Of a stretch of 64,000 nucleotides of DNA, positions 8,662-17,338 are shown piece after piece. Position 1 is the first letter of the stretch; each line of letters opens with the position of its first letter. The position numbers and the translations under genes are program-made. The DNA comes from UBA1672 sp050633325 (lineage in GTDB: Bacteria; Pseudomonadota; Alphaproteobacteria; Micavibrionales; Micavibrionaceae), in the NCBI GenBank assembly GCA_050633325.1, contig JBOEGH010000006.1:248001-312000 (forward strand). The letters are read 5' to 3'. The notes under the pieces were generated by a model. It worked only from the letters and a program-made list of their open reading frames with translations. It searched no databases and was not told where the DNA came from.

Positions 8662-9348
8662 ATGGCTAACCAGTTTCTATCCTTAGCATTGTTTTTGATG
8701 CTGCTTTCATTTTTTATTGTTATGAATGCAATGTCGAGTTTTGAGGACTTTAAGTCAAAGCCCGTGATAAATTCCTTATCATTAGCATTCTCAAACCATG
8801 TTCCTGAAAAAAAAGAAGACCCTGTTCAGATTGAAACCCCAAGAGTTACTAAGGGGGAGGGAGATACATTAGAATCTGTTGAAGGTTTGTTTAATGCACA
8901 TATATCCGGATTTCAGGCGACACGTAACAGACTGGGAACGGTTATGCATGTTAGAACCGATGTCGGCGCATTTGAAAATGCAATCGATTTATCTGATATT
9001 TATTATGATGATGTTGAAATGGGGGATCGTGGATCATTTGTAATGTCTATGATATCGATATTGAGGTCGAGTGAAAAGGGTCAGCCCTATAGAATAGATA
9101 TGGTTTTGAATCTTCCTGAAGACCCCGCAATATTTCAAAAGACATCTCCTGAAGAGTTTATTAGTGATTTGAAGCGTGTTAGTAGTTTTGCGGAAAAGCT
9201 GGAAAAGGCAGGTCTTCCAAAAAAAATGATTAGTGCGGGTGCTGCGAAGGGTGAGAGAGGGTTTATAGATATATATATATATAGGTACAAGCCATTTGAT
9301 ATGCTTGCAAAAGTTAGGGATCAATCTCGCAAAAGTGGGGTTAAGTAA
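8662..9348 (+). CDS. MotB-like membrane protein lacking the channel aspartate
   Basis: This 228-residue protein has one N-terminal membrane helix (LALFLMLLSFFIVMNAM). The SSFEDFKSKPVINSL that follows resembles the plug region of MotB proteins. The usual Asp at the start of the helix (TDVMALML in the neighbour) is absent, so it cannot be the normal proton-binding subunit. The C-terminal half is only distantly like an OmpA/MotB domain. It overlaps the next motB by one base. A run of seven AT dinucleotides (9269-9282) lies within the coding part. No clear Shine-Dalgarno is seen. Function unknown; probably a stator accessory. Confidence 0.65.
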   Translation: MANQFLSLALFLMLLSFFIVMNAMSSFEDFKSKPVINSLSLAFSNHVPEKKEDPVQIETPRVTKGEGDTLESVEGLFNAHISGFQATRNRLGTVMHVRTDVGAFENAIDLSDIYYDDVEMGDRGSFVMSMISILRSSEKGQPYRIDMVLNLPEDPAIFQKTSPEEFISDLKRVSSFAEKLEKAGLPKKMISAGAAKGERGFIDIYIYRYKPFDMLAKVRDQSRKSGVK

Positions 9349-10202
9349 TGGATGATGAACTGAGCGATGCAGGTGATGTAGATGATGATGCAACTGTAGA
9401 TTCTTTGGATAAAAAGCCAGAAGATAAGGAAAAAGACACAACCCCAAAGCAAAAAGATTATTATCCTTCTATAGTGCGCAGAGATGATAATGCGTCTCAG
9501 GCAGTACCACTATGGCTTATAACTTTTACTGATGTTATGGCTTTGATGCTGACATTTTTTGTTTTGTTGTATTCAATGTCTGTACCGGTAGAAGAAAAAT
9601 GGGAAGAAATTTCTAATTCTTTAAGCAGTAAGTTTAACTCTGTTGAGGCAAAGCCATTAAATGCGGGTTCTCAAGACGTGATTGATATTGATCGTATTGA
9701 TAAATCTAAAGCACTGTCGTTGAAGTATTTGAAGGTGTTGGTAACAAATATGTTAAAGGCGGATGGTGTGGATAATGTAGTCGTCTTTGAAAATGATAAA
9801 CGTCTGGTTATTTCATTGCCATCAGAGTTATTGTTTAAAAGCGGTAGCGCGCAGATAAAGCTTGAGGGCAAAAAGATGCTGTTTTCTTTAGGGGGTGCTC
9901 TTTCACGTGTGAAAAACCGTATAGAGGTTGTAGGGCATACAGACCCCAGACCTATAACAGGAAATAATGGCCCATACAGAACAAATTGGGAGTTATCAAT
10001 GGCTCGAAGTGCTTCGGTATCTGTAATTCTAAAAGATGTTGGGTATACAAGGGATATTACAATAAGAGGGTTATCAAGTGCACGTTTCGATGAAATGTCC
10101 GAACAATCACCCGAAAGCGAGCGTTATGACCTTTCCAGACGGGTAGATATAGTGTTGATGAATGATGATGGAATTCGTACAAATTTTTATGATTTACAAT
10201 AG
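9348..10202 (+). CDS. motB: Flagellar motor stator protein MotB (OmpA family)
   Basis: MotB, 284 residues, forms the proton channel with MotA and anchors the stator to peptidoglycan. The acidic cytoplasmic N-terminus is followed by the membrane helix at about residues 55-77 with the channel aspartate at D62 (FTDVMALMLTFF). The plug segment comes next. The OmpA domain occupies about residues 145-275, with the peptidoglycan-binding features VVGHTDPRP and ELSMARSASV. No motA is in this window. It is translationally linked to the upstream MotB-like gene by a 1-bp overlap. Confidence 0.9.
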   Translation: MDDELSDAGDVDDDATVDSLDKKPEDKEKDTTPKQKDYYPSIVRRDDNASQAVPLWLITFTDVMALMLTFFVLLYSMSVPVEEKWEEISNSLSSKFNSVEAKPLNAGSQDVIDIDRIDKSKALSLKYLKVLVTNMLKADGVDNVVVFENDKRLVISLPSELLFKSGSAQIKLEGKKMLFSLGGALSRVKNRIEVVGHTDPRPITGNNGPYRTNWELSMARSASVSVILKDVGYTRDITIRGLSSARFDEMSEQSPESERYDLSRRVDIVLMNDDGIRTNFYDLQ

Positions 10203-10247
10203 GGGCAAGGGCGTGACTTATTGTTTTGTCTATGGCATTCTAAAGCT

Positions 10248-13200
10248 ATGAAAAGATATTTCTTTCTCGGATCTTTACTTCTGTGTTTTTTTAACGTCGC
10301 TTCAATATATGCTCAGGATAATATACCTTTGCGTACAAGTGCGCGCGATGGATATTCTCGTCTTACTTTAGGATGGAAAGATGCTGTTAAATATTCTTTG
10401 AATAAAGATGATGGCTTGTTGACTATTAAATTTGACCGCGCTGCAACGGTTGATACTACAAAGGTTGATTTGTCTGTATTAGACAATATATCCGAAATAA
10501 AAGTTATTTCGACTAACCCGTTAACTCTATCCATTAATATACCAAAAACCAGTAACATTAGAGATATTGCAATAGGTAAACGTATAATCTTAGACGTTTA
10601 TGACCCTATAGGAGGTCACAAAAATAAGGTTGAGAGCTCAAAGAAACCAGAAAACAAGAAATCTGAGGTTAAAACAACGCCTTCGGCTTATGCAGCTAAG
10701 CTTAATAATATTAAGAAGAGTGAAGACAAGGGCAAGGCTGCGAAAGCGAAACCAGCACCTAAAAATGTTGAGAAAAGGGTGGCATCTCCACCTGCGTTTG
10801 TATTGGTTCCTGAAAACTTGCCCGAGATCCCAGTTGTTAAAAAGTCCCCAAAGCCTAAGGAAAAGAAAACGGAAAGCCCACAAGAAAAAGAGATTAAACA
10901 AAACAAGAAAAAGCTTTCTAAGGCAGTGAAAGAAGACCATCACGTTATATCTTTGCGTGCAACCAAAAGCCTTGATATGGCTGTGTTTGAAGAATATGGA
11001 GAGCTGCGCCTTATTATGGGTAGTTCCTCGTCATATGTTCTTCCAACACTGAATAGTCCAACACCTGATATTTTTTCTTCTTTAGATTTAGAGTCTATAG
11101 ATGGAGTGGTTTCATACCGCATGAGCCTTCCTGAACAACCGCTAAAAATAAAAGCAAAAGGTGGTGGGTTGATATGGGATATAATTCTTGGCTCGAAGGT
11201 GAAAGAGGGAAGAGCGGCAAAACCCTTTAGAAGTGTTGCCAACTCTCCTGACTCCCATGGTGAACGTATAATTTGGCCATTAGAGCAGGTTCACGAAATT
11301 GTTGATTTTGTTGACCCTATAACTGGAGGTGGGCTAAAGGCTGTCTTGGTGGAGGATGCCTCACAATTTACGGGCGCAGCGGCGTCTTATGTTGATTTTG
11401 ATGTCCTTAAATCTCCGGTTGGTATGGTTATTAGGCCAAAGGTCGATGACTTGAACGTTGAGATGACTACACAGGGTATCGCTATTTATAGGAAATCCGG
11501 CCTTAATCTTTCGAATGTTAATGATGCGGAAGAGGCGCGCATATTTGCCGAAAGGTTGAATAAAAAGGAATCAGAGCCGAAAGATAATGGAAAAGATCCT
11601 AAAGCTGCAAAGAAGGTTAAAAAGAACTTTTTTCAGTTTAAAGAATGGCAGTTGGGTAAGGCAAAAGATATAGCTAAAAATGAGAGCATTTTACTTTCCG
11701 GGATGAAGGGAAAATCAGAATCCAGACGTATAGAAGACTTATTGTCACTTGGGAAAATGTACCTTTCTCATGGGTTCGGTGCAGAGGCGTTAGGTTTTTT
11801 TAATTTTGCAGGTAATGAACTTCCTGCTTTGCTTGAAAGTCCGGAATTTGTAGCTCTCCGTGGTGTGGCTAAAGCCTTGGATTGGAAAAGTGATGCTGCT
11901 TTGGAAGATTTCTTGTTTGAGAGGTTGGAAAATGAGGATGAAGTAAAATACTGGAAATCTTTTGTTCTGGCCGACCTTGGTGATTGGCAACAGGCGGCAA
12001 AAACTCTTCCTGAACATTATAAAGCAATACATAGTTACCCTAAAAAGATAGGGCATCGCTTGGCTTTATCTCTTGCCGAAGTGAATTTGCGTGATGGAAA
12101 CCTGAAAGCCGCAGAAGAGCTTATGGCTTTGGTGGAGAAAAATAAATCTTCCTTATCCCCATCATTGAAAGCATCATTAAAATATTTACGTGGTGAGTCA
12201 TATAGGCAGAAAAAGCAAAAAGATAAGACCAAGAAAATATGGAAAGCTTTGACGAAAGATCAAGACGACCTGTACCGTACAAAGGCCGGACTTGCATTGA
12301 CTATTTTGTTGGCAAAAGACGATAAGATTACAAATGATGAGGCGATAGATAGGTTAGAGAGACTAAGATATGCGTGGCGTGGTGATGAATTAGAAGCGCA
12401 GGTTCAATATTGGCTTGGTGATGCTTATTTTAAAGATAAGAAATTTATAAAAGGCCTTTCTATAATGCGCGATGCCGCGGCAATTGCAGGTGATAGTGCG
12501 TTGGGGCAAAGAATAGCCGGGTTTATGGGGAAAACCTTTACTGATCTGTTCTTAGGCGAAGATTTAAAGAAAATTTCTGCCGTTGATGCCGTGTCTCTTT
12601 ACGATACATTTAGTGAACTAACCCCCGTGGGAGAGACGGGGGATAAGCTCGTTCAGAATTTGGCAGAACATCTTGTAAATTCTGATCTTTTAGGCAGGGC
12701 AACTAAGTTATTAAACCATCAGGTATCTCACCGTCTGGATGGTATGAATAAATTACGTGTTGCAATTAGGCTTGCGGCGATTGAGCTTATAAATAAATCT
12801 CCTCAAAAAGCTATGAATGCTCTTGGTAAGGCATCGGATACACTTCACTTCCTTTCAGACACACCGGAAAAAGCAAAGTATAAGTCAGAAATTGATCTGT
12901 TAAAAATTAGAGCATATTCACAAAATAAACAGTTTAAGAAAGCTATGTCTTTATTGGACAATACTGATCCCAGTAAGAATGTTAATCGGTTAAGAGCGGA
13001 CATAGCGTGGCAAGCAGGGTATTGGGATGAGGCCGCTGAATCTTTGAACTCAGTGTTGTCTGATGAGAATATTTCCATGACCCGCCCATTATCTCAAGAG
13101 CAATCAGATTTAATACTTAATCGTGCCATTGCTCTTAGTCTGTCAAATGATCGTATTGCATTGGGTAATATGCGTGCTAAATATAGCGATTTGATGCTGC

Positions 13201-13346
13201 AAACGCATAAGGCGCATCAGTTTGAAGTTATAACACGCCCGCGCCAGAATAGTGCCCTTGCCGATAGAGAGACTTTGTTATCTGTAGTGTCGGAAGTTGA
13301 CTTATTTAAGGATTTCTTAGACAGTTACCGCTCTTCAAGCCCTTAA
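10248..13346 (+). CDS. Large periplasmic TPR protein of the flagellar cluster
   Basis: This protein of about 1032 residues starts with a Sec signal peptide (MKRYFFLGSLLLCFFNVASIYAQ). I chose ATG 10248 because the upstream TTG would only add a non-signal extension. An AMIN/FimV-like beta domain (about residues 25-110) is followed by a Lys/Pro/Glu-rich linker (about 125-230), a second beta-rich region, and then helical TPR-type repeats from about residue 500 to the end. It is the last gene after motB. Similar proteins next to motB are known in alphaproteobacterial flagellar loci, without a defined role that I know of. A periplasmic scaffold is a reasonable inference. Confidence 0.75.
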   Translation: MKRYFFLGSLLLCFFNVASIYAQDNIPLRTSARDGYSRLTLGWKDAVKYSLNKDDGLLTIKFDRAATVDTTKVDLSVLDNISEIKVISTNPLTLSINIPKTSNIRDIAIGKRIILDVYDPIGGHKNKVESSKKPENKKSEVKTTPSAYAAKLNNIKKSEDKGKAAKAKPAPKNVEKRVASPPAFVLVPENLPEIPVVKKSPKPKEKKTESPQEKEIKQNKKKLSKAVKEDHHVISLRATKSLDMAVFEEYGELRLIMGSSSSYVLPTLNSPTPDIFSSLDLESIDGVVSYRMSLPEQPLKIKAKGGGLIWDIILGSKVKEGRAAKPFRSVANSPDSHGERIIWPLEQVHEIVDFVDPITGGGLKAVLVEDASQFTGAAASYVDFDVLKSPVGMVIRPKVDDLNVEMTTQGIAIYRKSGLNLSNVNDAEEARIFAERLNKKESEPKDNGKDPKAAKKVKKNFFQFKEWQLGKAKDIAKNESILLSGMKGKSESRRIEDLLSLGKMYLSHGFGAEALGFFNFAGNELPALLESPEFVALRGVAKALDWKSDAALEDFLFERLENEDEVKYWKSFVLADLGDWQQAAKTLPEHYKAIHSYPKKIGHRLALSLAEVNLRDGNLKAAEELMALVEKNKSSLSPSLKASLKYLRGESYRQKKQKDKTKKIWKALTKDQDDLYRTKAGLALTILLAKDDKITNDEAIDRLERLRYAWRGDELEAQVQYWLGDAYFKDKKFIKGLSIMRDAAAIAGDSALGQRIAGFMGKTFTDLFLGEDLKKISAVDAVSLYDTFSELTPVGETGDKLVQNLAEHLVNSDLLGRATKLLNHQVSHRLDGMNKLRVAIRLAAIELINKSPQKAMNALGKASDTLHFLSDTPEKAKYKSEIDLLKIRAYSQNKQFKKAMSLLDNTDPSKNVNRLRADIAWQAGYWDEAAESLNSVLSDENISMTRPLSQEQSDLILNRAIALSLSNDRIALGNMRAKYSDLMLQTHKAHQFEVITRPRQNSALADRETLLSVVSEVDLFKDFLDSYRSSSP

Positions 13347-13361
13347 TTTCAAATGATCTAT

Positions 13362-14132
13362 TTATCCCCCGCCACTAACCGTGGTGAAGCTTTGGATTAA
13401 TGAGCCTGATATTAAGTGCCATCCATCCACCAGAACAAAGAATATGATCTTAAACGGTAGGGACACGGTTACCGGTGGTAACATCATCATACCCATCGAC
13501 ATCAATATAGATGCTGTTACTAAGTCAATAATCAAAAATGGTAGAAACAGCATAAATCCGATCTCAAATGCACGCCGTAGTTCCGATATCATGAATGATG
13601 GAATAACAATTTGTAATGGAATATCAATGGCTTTGTCATAGCTGCCTGTATTGCTCATCTCCACAAAAAGTTCTAGGTCATCATCGCGTACATGTTTCAA
13701 CATAAAGCGTTTAAATGGCATTGTTGTACGCTCGAATGCTTGTATTTCATCAATATCTTCATTTATTAGTGGTACAATTCCCTCATCATATGCAGATTGC
13801 AGGGTAGGTGCCATAATAAAGAAGGTAAGAAACAGCGCAAGCGACACCATAACTGTGTTAGGCGGTGTTTGTTGTATACCAATGGCCGTACGTAAAAACG
13901 ATAGGACAACAACGATTCGTGTAAATGAAGTCATCATTATTAGAATAGATGGCGCCAATGATAGGACGGTCATCAATGCAACCATTTGCACAACGCGCCC
14001 TGTTACCGTGCCGTCACTGCCAGATCCAAGGTCTATAGATATGTTTTGCGCCAATGCAGGGTGCGCAAATAGGGCGACCATAAAAACGGTCACGAAGCTT
14101 AATGAGAATTTATTGAGTAGTTTATCACGCAT
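13362..14132 (-). CDS. fliP: Flagellar export gate protein FliP
   Basis: FliP, 256 residues, is a core subunit of the type III export gate (FliP5-FliQ4-FliR1). It starts with a signal peptide ending near ALA at residues 26-28. Four membrane segments follow, with the family motifs MMTSFTRIVVVLSFLR, QQTPPNTV and PSFMISELRRAFEIGF. It ends 15 bp from the convergent TPR gene. fliO and a small FlhB-like gene lie just upstream in the same direction. Confidence 0.96.
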   Translation of the reverse strand: MRDKLLNKFSLSFVTVFMVALFAHPALAQNISIDLGSGSDGTVTGRVVQMVALMTVLSLAPSILIMMTSFTRIVVVLSFLRTAIGIQQTPPNTVMVSLALFLTFFIMAPTLQSAYDEGIVPLINEDIDEIQAFERTTMPFKRFMLKHVRDDDLELFVEMSNTGSYDKAIDIPLQIVIPSFMISELRRAFEIGFMLFLPFLIIDLVTASILMSMGMMMLPPVTVSLPFKIIFFVLVDGWHLISGSLIQSFTTVSGGG

Positions 14133-14164
14133 GCAATTATCATAGCGCAGTAGTATGGCAGAGC

Positions 14165-14482
14165 TTAAGCCCCTGAAACAGAATTATCCGAACCATCCAC
14201 AGAAGGTATGTTTTTATCGATTACTGTTTCACTGTTTGAGCCAAGTATTACCAAATGTTCTTTGTCATCACACTTTAATATAGCCAGACGCCTACGCGCA
14301 TCCAATGGAATAGATTCTACTATTTTTAATCTTTTCTTATCGCCACTTTTAATAGTGCTGTTTGTTGCAAGGCCAAGCTTTTTTAAAACGAGAGTCAAAC
14401 CGCCCATCAACAAAAAGACAATGCAAAGCGCCATGATAAGCCTTACGGCTTGCGGTAATTCTGGTGATATCGTGACATCCAT
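14165..14482 (-). CDS. fliO: Flagellar biosynthesis protein FliO
   Basis: FliO, 105 residues, helps FliP assemble into the export gate. It has one N-terminal membrane helix (about residues 11-33) and a small cytoplasmic beta domain with KRLKIVESIPLDARRRLAIL, the typical FliO pattern. It sits 32 bp upstream of fliP. Its C-terminus is short and polar. Sequence conservation in this family is low, so position adds much to the call. Confidence 0.88.
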   Translation of the reverse strand: MDVTISPELPQAVRLIMALCIVFLLMGGLTLVLKKLGLATNSTIKSGDKKRLKIVESIPLDARRRLAILKCDDKEHLVILGSNSETVIDKNIPSVDGSDNSVSGA

Positions 14483-14487
14483 ATATA

Positions 14488-14859
14488 TTATGTATCATCA
14501 TCTATATTATTATTAAAAGGATCTTCCTTATCATTGGCCTTATAAACATAGGATAATATTTCTCCCACTGCCATAAATGCTTCCGAAGGTATTGGGCTGT
14601 CTAGCTCAATAGAGGTTAAAAGCTCCGCCAAATCACTGTCTTCGCGTACTTTTATGTCGTTTTCGTATGCTAATTCCAATATTTTATCGGCAACTTTTCC
14701 CCGTCCGGCTGCCGCAATACGAGGAACTTTTTTCCCACCGTCTGAATCTTTTAACGCAACAGCAGTTTTTTTGTCAGGAATTTTTGTTGTATTTAAGGGG
14801 GTTAGGTCTGTTTCTGTGCTGTCTTTGTATTTGTCGTCAAAGCCATCATCCATTGGCAT
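14488..14859 (-). CDS. Stand-alone FlhB C-terminal-like protein (EscU/YscU/HrcU family)
   Basis: This 123-residue soluble protein has a disordered N-terminus and a domain at about residues 35-110 (AVALKDSDGGKKVPRIAAAGRGKVADKIL...SEAFMAVGEILSYVY). The domain matches the cytoplasmic part of FlhB after the self-cleavage site. The autocleavage motif NPTH is absent, although the full flhB in this window has it. Such FlhB2/FhlB-like proteins recur in flagellar loci and may act in substrate switching; that role is inference. An AGGAAA ribosome site precedes the start. It is 5 bp upstream of fliO and divergent from flgB. Confidence 0.82.
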   Translation of the reverse strand: MPMDDGFDDKYKDSTETDLTPLNTTKIPDKKTAVALKDSDGGKKVPRIAAAGRGKVADKILELAYENDIKVREDSDLAELLTSIELDSPIPSEAFMAVGEILSYVYKANDKEDPFNNNIDDDT

Positions 14860-14907
14860 GTTTCCTGCATTGTTATTATCGAAACTGATTATACAAGGTT
14901 ATATAAA

Positions 14908-15315
14908 ATGACGATACAAGATATAGGATTATTTCAAGCATTATCGGCAAAGATGGGTTACCTTAACCAACGTCAAAGTATAATAGCGCAAAATGTAGCT
15001 AACTCCGACACTCCCGGATATCGTCCTAAAGATCTGGTCGAGGTTGATTTCTCCACGATGTTAAAATCGGAAATGGGAGGGACTAAGAACGTTGCTGTTG
15101 CGACCACAAATGAAGGCCATTTGCCAAATGCAAATATGCAGATGAACGCCGATGCGAAGAAACAAAAAGATACTTATGAAGTCGCGCCAAGTGGTAATGC
15201 GGTAATCATGGAAGAGCAGCTAATGAACGCAGGTCAAAACAATATGGATTATAACCTTATGCTAAATGTTTATCAAAAGCAGGTCGGCATGATGCGTATG
15301 GCGCTAGGTAGATAA
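14908..15315 (+). CDS. flgB: Flagellar proximal rod protein FlgB
   Basis: FlgB, 135 residues, is a proximal rod subunit. It has the rod motif SIIAQNVANSDTPGYRPKD at about residues 29-47 and a C-terminal helical region (NMDYNLMLNVYQKQVGMMRMAL). An AAGG ribosome site precedes it, and it begins 48 bp from the divergent FlhB-like gene. It leads the rightward flgB-flgC-fliE group. Confidence 0.96.
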   Translation: MTIQDIGLFQALSAKMGYLNQRQSIIAQNVANSDTPGYRPKDLVEVDFSTMLKSEMGGTKNVAVATTNEGHLPNANMQMNADAKKQKDTYEVAPSGNAVIMEEQLMNAGQNNMDYNLMLNVYQKQVGMMRMALGR

Positions 15316-15348
15316 GAATATTTAAGTATAGAGAGAGGGTTTAGTATT

Positions 15349-15768
15349 ATGAGTGGTGATATTGCAAATGCATTGATGATTTCTGCAAATGGGATGCGGG
15401 CACAGGGCGCACGTATACGTGTGATTTCGGAAAATATTGCTAATGCTAATACTACGGGTTTAACGCCAGGTTCTGACCCGTATGCACGCCAAACGATAAG
15501 TTTTAAGAACGAGCTTGATCGTGAAATGGGAATTAATCTTGTCGGTGTTAATGAGATCGGTGTTGATTCAGATGCTCCGTTTACTTTGGAATATAGCCCG
15601 GATCATCCGGCGGCGAATGCGGACGGATATGTTAAGATGCCAAACGTAAATTCTATGCTGGAAATAATGGATGCAAAGGAAGCTCAACGATCTTATGAGG
15701 CAAATTTGGGTATGATTGAGCAATCTAGGGCAATGATATCACGTACAATAGATTTGCTTCGTAATTAA
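15349..15768 (+). CDS. flgC: Flagellar proximal rod protein FlgC
   Basis: FlgC, 139 residues, is a proximal rod subunit. It shows the N-terminal motif VISENIANANTTGLTPGSDPY, the diagnostic HPAANADGYVKMPNVNS segment, and the C-terminal helix with AQRSYEANL. It lies 33 bp downstream of flgB with an AGAGAGGG-like ribosome site. Confidence 0.96.
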   Translation: MSGDIANALMISANGMRAQGARIRVISENIANANTTGLTPGSDPYARQTISFKNELDREMGINLVGVNEIGVDSDAPFTLEYSPDHPAANADGYVKMPNVNSMLEIMDAKEAQRSYEANLGMIEQSRAMISRTIDLLRN

Positions 15769-15806
15769 AACAGGTTTAAACTGTTACTCAAGAAAAGGTA
15801 TAAATC

Positions 15807-16157
15807 ATGGCAATTAACGGCATAAATCCAAACGCAGCGGCAAGCGCATATTCTAGCTCTCAAAAAATTACAGGTGCAGGCCAGATTACTGAGCTTGGTT
15901 CTGAAATAAAGGGGTTAGGTCAAAGCTCGGATAATGGTGTTGAAACATTCGCTGATTTTATGAAGCAAAACGTTTCCCAAGCCATTGATACAATGAAATC
16001 CGGTGAGGAAATGTCTGCCAAAGCCATAACAGGTGAAGCATCCGCAGTTGACGTGGTACAGGCGGCGACATCGGCAGAACTAACACTGCAAACGGTTGTA
16101 TCTGTTCGCGATAAGATGATTAGTGCATATCAAGATATTATGCGTATGCCAATTTAG
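15807..16157 (+). CDS. fliE: Flagellar hook-basal body protein FliE
   Basis: FliE, 116 residues, joins the MS ring and export gate to the rod. The conserved C-terminus reads AVDVVQAATSAELTLQTVVSVRDKMISAYQDIMRMPI. The N-terminus is Ser/Ala/Gly-rich and variable, as usual. It follows flgC by 38 bp. A gap of 113 bp then separates it from fliQ and could hold a second promoter. Confidence 0.95.
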   Translation: MAINGINPNAAASAYSSSQKITGAGQITELGSEIKGLGQSSDNGVETFADFMKQNVSQAIDTMKSGEEMSAKAITGEASAVDVVQAATSAELTLQTVVSVRDKMISAYQDIMRMPI

Positions 16158-16270
16158 ATCGCGTTTTCATGATTGTATATTGGTTTGAGTATCGATATTT
16201 CATGTGGTTTACTTTTAAAACGTTCCTTATCAGTGTTCTTCATACACACATGATCTGCTAAGCTTTACCT

Positions 16271-16543
16271 ATGAATGATACAGAAGTCATAGAAGTAGCC
16301 CGCCAAGCACTGCTTATTACCATGGAAATAAGTGCGCCTGTGTTAATTGTTGGCCTAGTTGTCGGTGTTGCTATTGCTCTATTACAGGCCTTAACGCAAA
16401 TTCAGGAAATGACGCTTGTCTTTGTTCCAAAGATTATGGCCATTTTCTTTTCAATGTTTTTCTTTTTACCTTGGATGATGAATACACTGGTTGTGTTTAT
16501 GGAGGCAATAGCCGACAGAATTATCAGTGGCGGCGGAGGGTAA
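16271..16543 (+). CDS. fliQ: Flagellar export gate protein FliQ
   Basis: FliQ, 90 residues, is a two-helix export-gate subunit. It has the family pattern APVLIVGLVVGVAIALLQALTQIQEMTL and a second hydrophobic segment (FFSMFFFLPWMMNTLVVFM). The stop is 4 bp before the chosen fliR start, so the two are likely co-translated. Confidence 0.96.
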   Translation: MNDTEVIEVARQALLITMEISAPVLIVGLVVGVAIALLQALTQIQEMTLVFVPKIMAIFFSMFFFLPWMMNTLVVFMEAIADRIISGGGG

Positions 16544-16547
16544 GCGT

Positions 16548-17324
16548 ATGCAAGGCGCTCTCGAAACCTTTCTAGCTGGTGGTGTTCTCGCATTTTTATT
16601 GACCTTTACCCGAATAGGGACTGCAATCATGATTATGCCGGGCCTTGGTGATTCATTTGTGTCTCAGCGTGTTCGCCTTCATATGGCCTTGGGAATAAGT
16701 TTTGTTTTGTTTCCTGTGGTTTTGCCATATATGCCTTCGCCAATACCTGCGACTTTTGCTTTGGTTACTCTGATCTTGATGGAGCTTGTGATAGGTGTCT
16801 TGTTTGGCACTGTTGCACGAATTTTTATGATTGCGTTGGATACTGCGGGAATGATCATATCTATGCAATCAGGCCTGTCAAATGCGCAGGTGTTTAACCC
16901 GTCATTGGCTACACAAGGGTCTATTATGGGTGCATTTCTATCAATGACAGGTGTTATGTTGTTGTTTGCATTAAATTTGCATCATTTACTTATTATTGGC
17001 GTTGTCGAAAGCTATGAGCTGTTTCCTCTAGGTAGTATCCCTGACACCGGGTCGATGGCAGAATTTGTGTCACAAGCTTTATCCGCGAGTTTTCTGGTTG
17101 GGGTAAAACTTGCTACTCCGTTTATTGTTATGACATTACTGATATATGTTGGTATGGGGGTGTTATCGCGCTTAATGCCACAAATACAAGTGTTTATGGT
17201 TGCTCTTCCTTTGCAAATATTGCTGTCTATCGTTCTGTTCTTTCTTGCCACCGCTGCAATATTTTCTTATTGGGTTGGTGAGTTTGAGGCGGGAATGATG
17301 TTTTTCCTTTCTAGTGGTGGATAG
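16548..17324 (+). CDS. fliR: Flagellar export gate protein FliR
   Basis: FliR is the single-copy export-gate subunit. I chose ATG 16548 (MQGALETFLAGG) with GGAGG about 8 bases upstream, giving 258 residues. The frame is open to a GTG at 16527 inside fliQ, but that adds a polar extension. Several membrane helices are present, with FTRIGTAIMIMPGLGDSFVSQRVR near the N-terminus, as in the family. It is followed after 14 bp by flhB. Confidence 0.94.
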   Translation: MQGALETFLAGGVLAFLLTFTRIGTAIMIMPGLGDSFVSQRVRLHMALGISFVLFPVVLPYMPSPIPATFALVTLILMELVIGVLFGTVARIFMIALDTAGMIISMQSGLSNAQVFNPSLATQGSIMGAFLSMTGVMLLFALNLHHLLIIGVVESYELFPLGSIPDTGSMAEFVSQALSASFLVGVKLATPFIVMTLLIYVGMGVLSRLMPQIQVFMVALPLQILLSIVLFFLATAAIFSYWVGEFEAGMMFFLSSGG

Positions 17325-17338
17325 GTTATAATAACGCT

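Noticed and set aside
13381..14145. Two long open frames on the plus strand opposite fliP
   Set aside because: They are antisense to a clear fliP, have unnatural Ile/Ser/Arg-rich composition and no ribosome sites.
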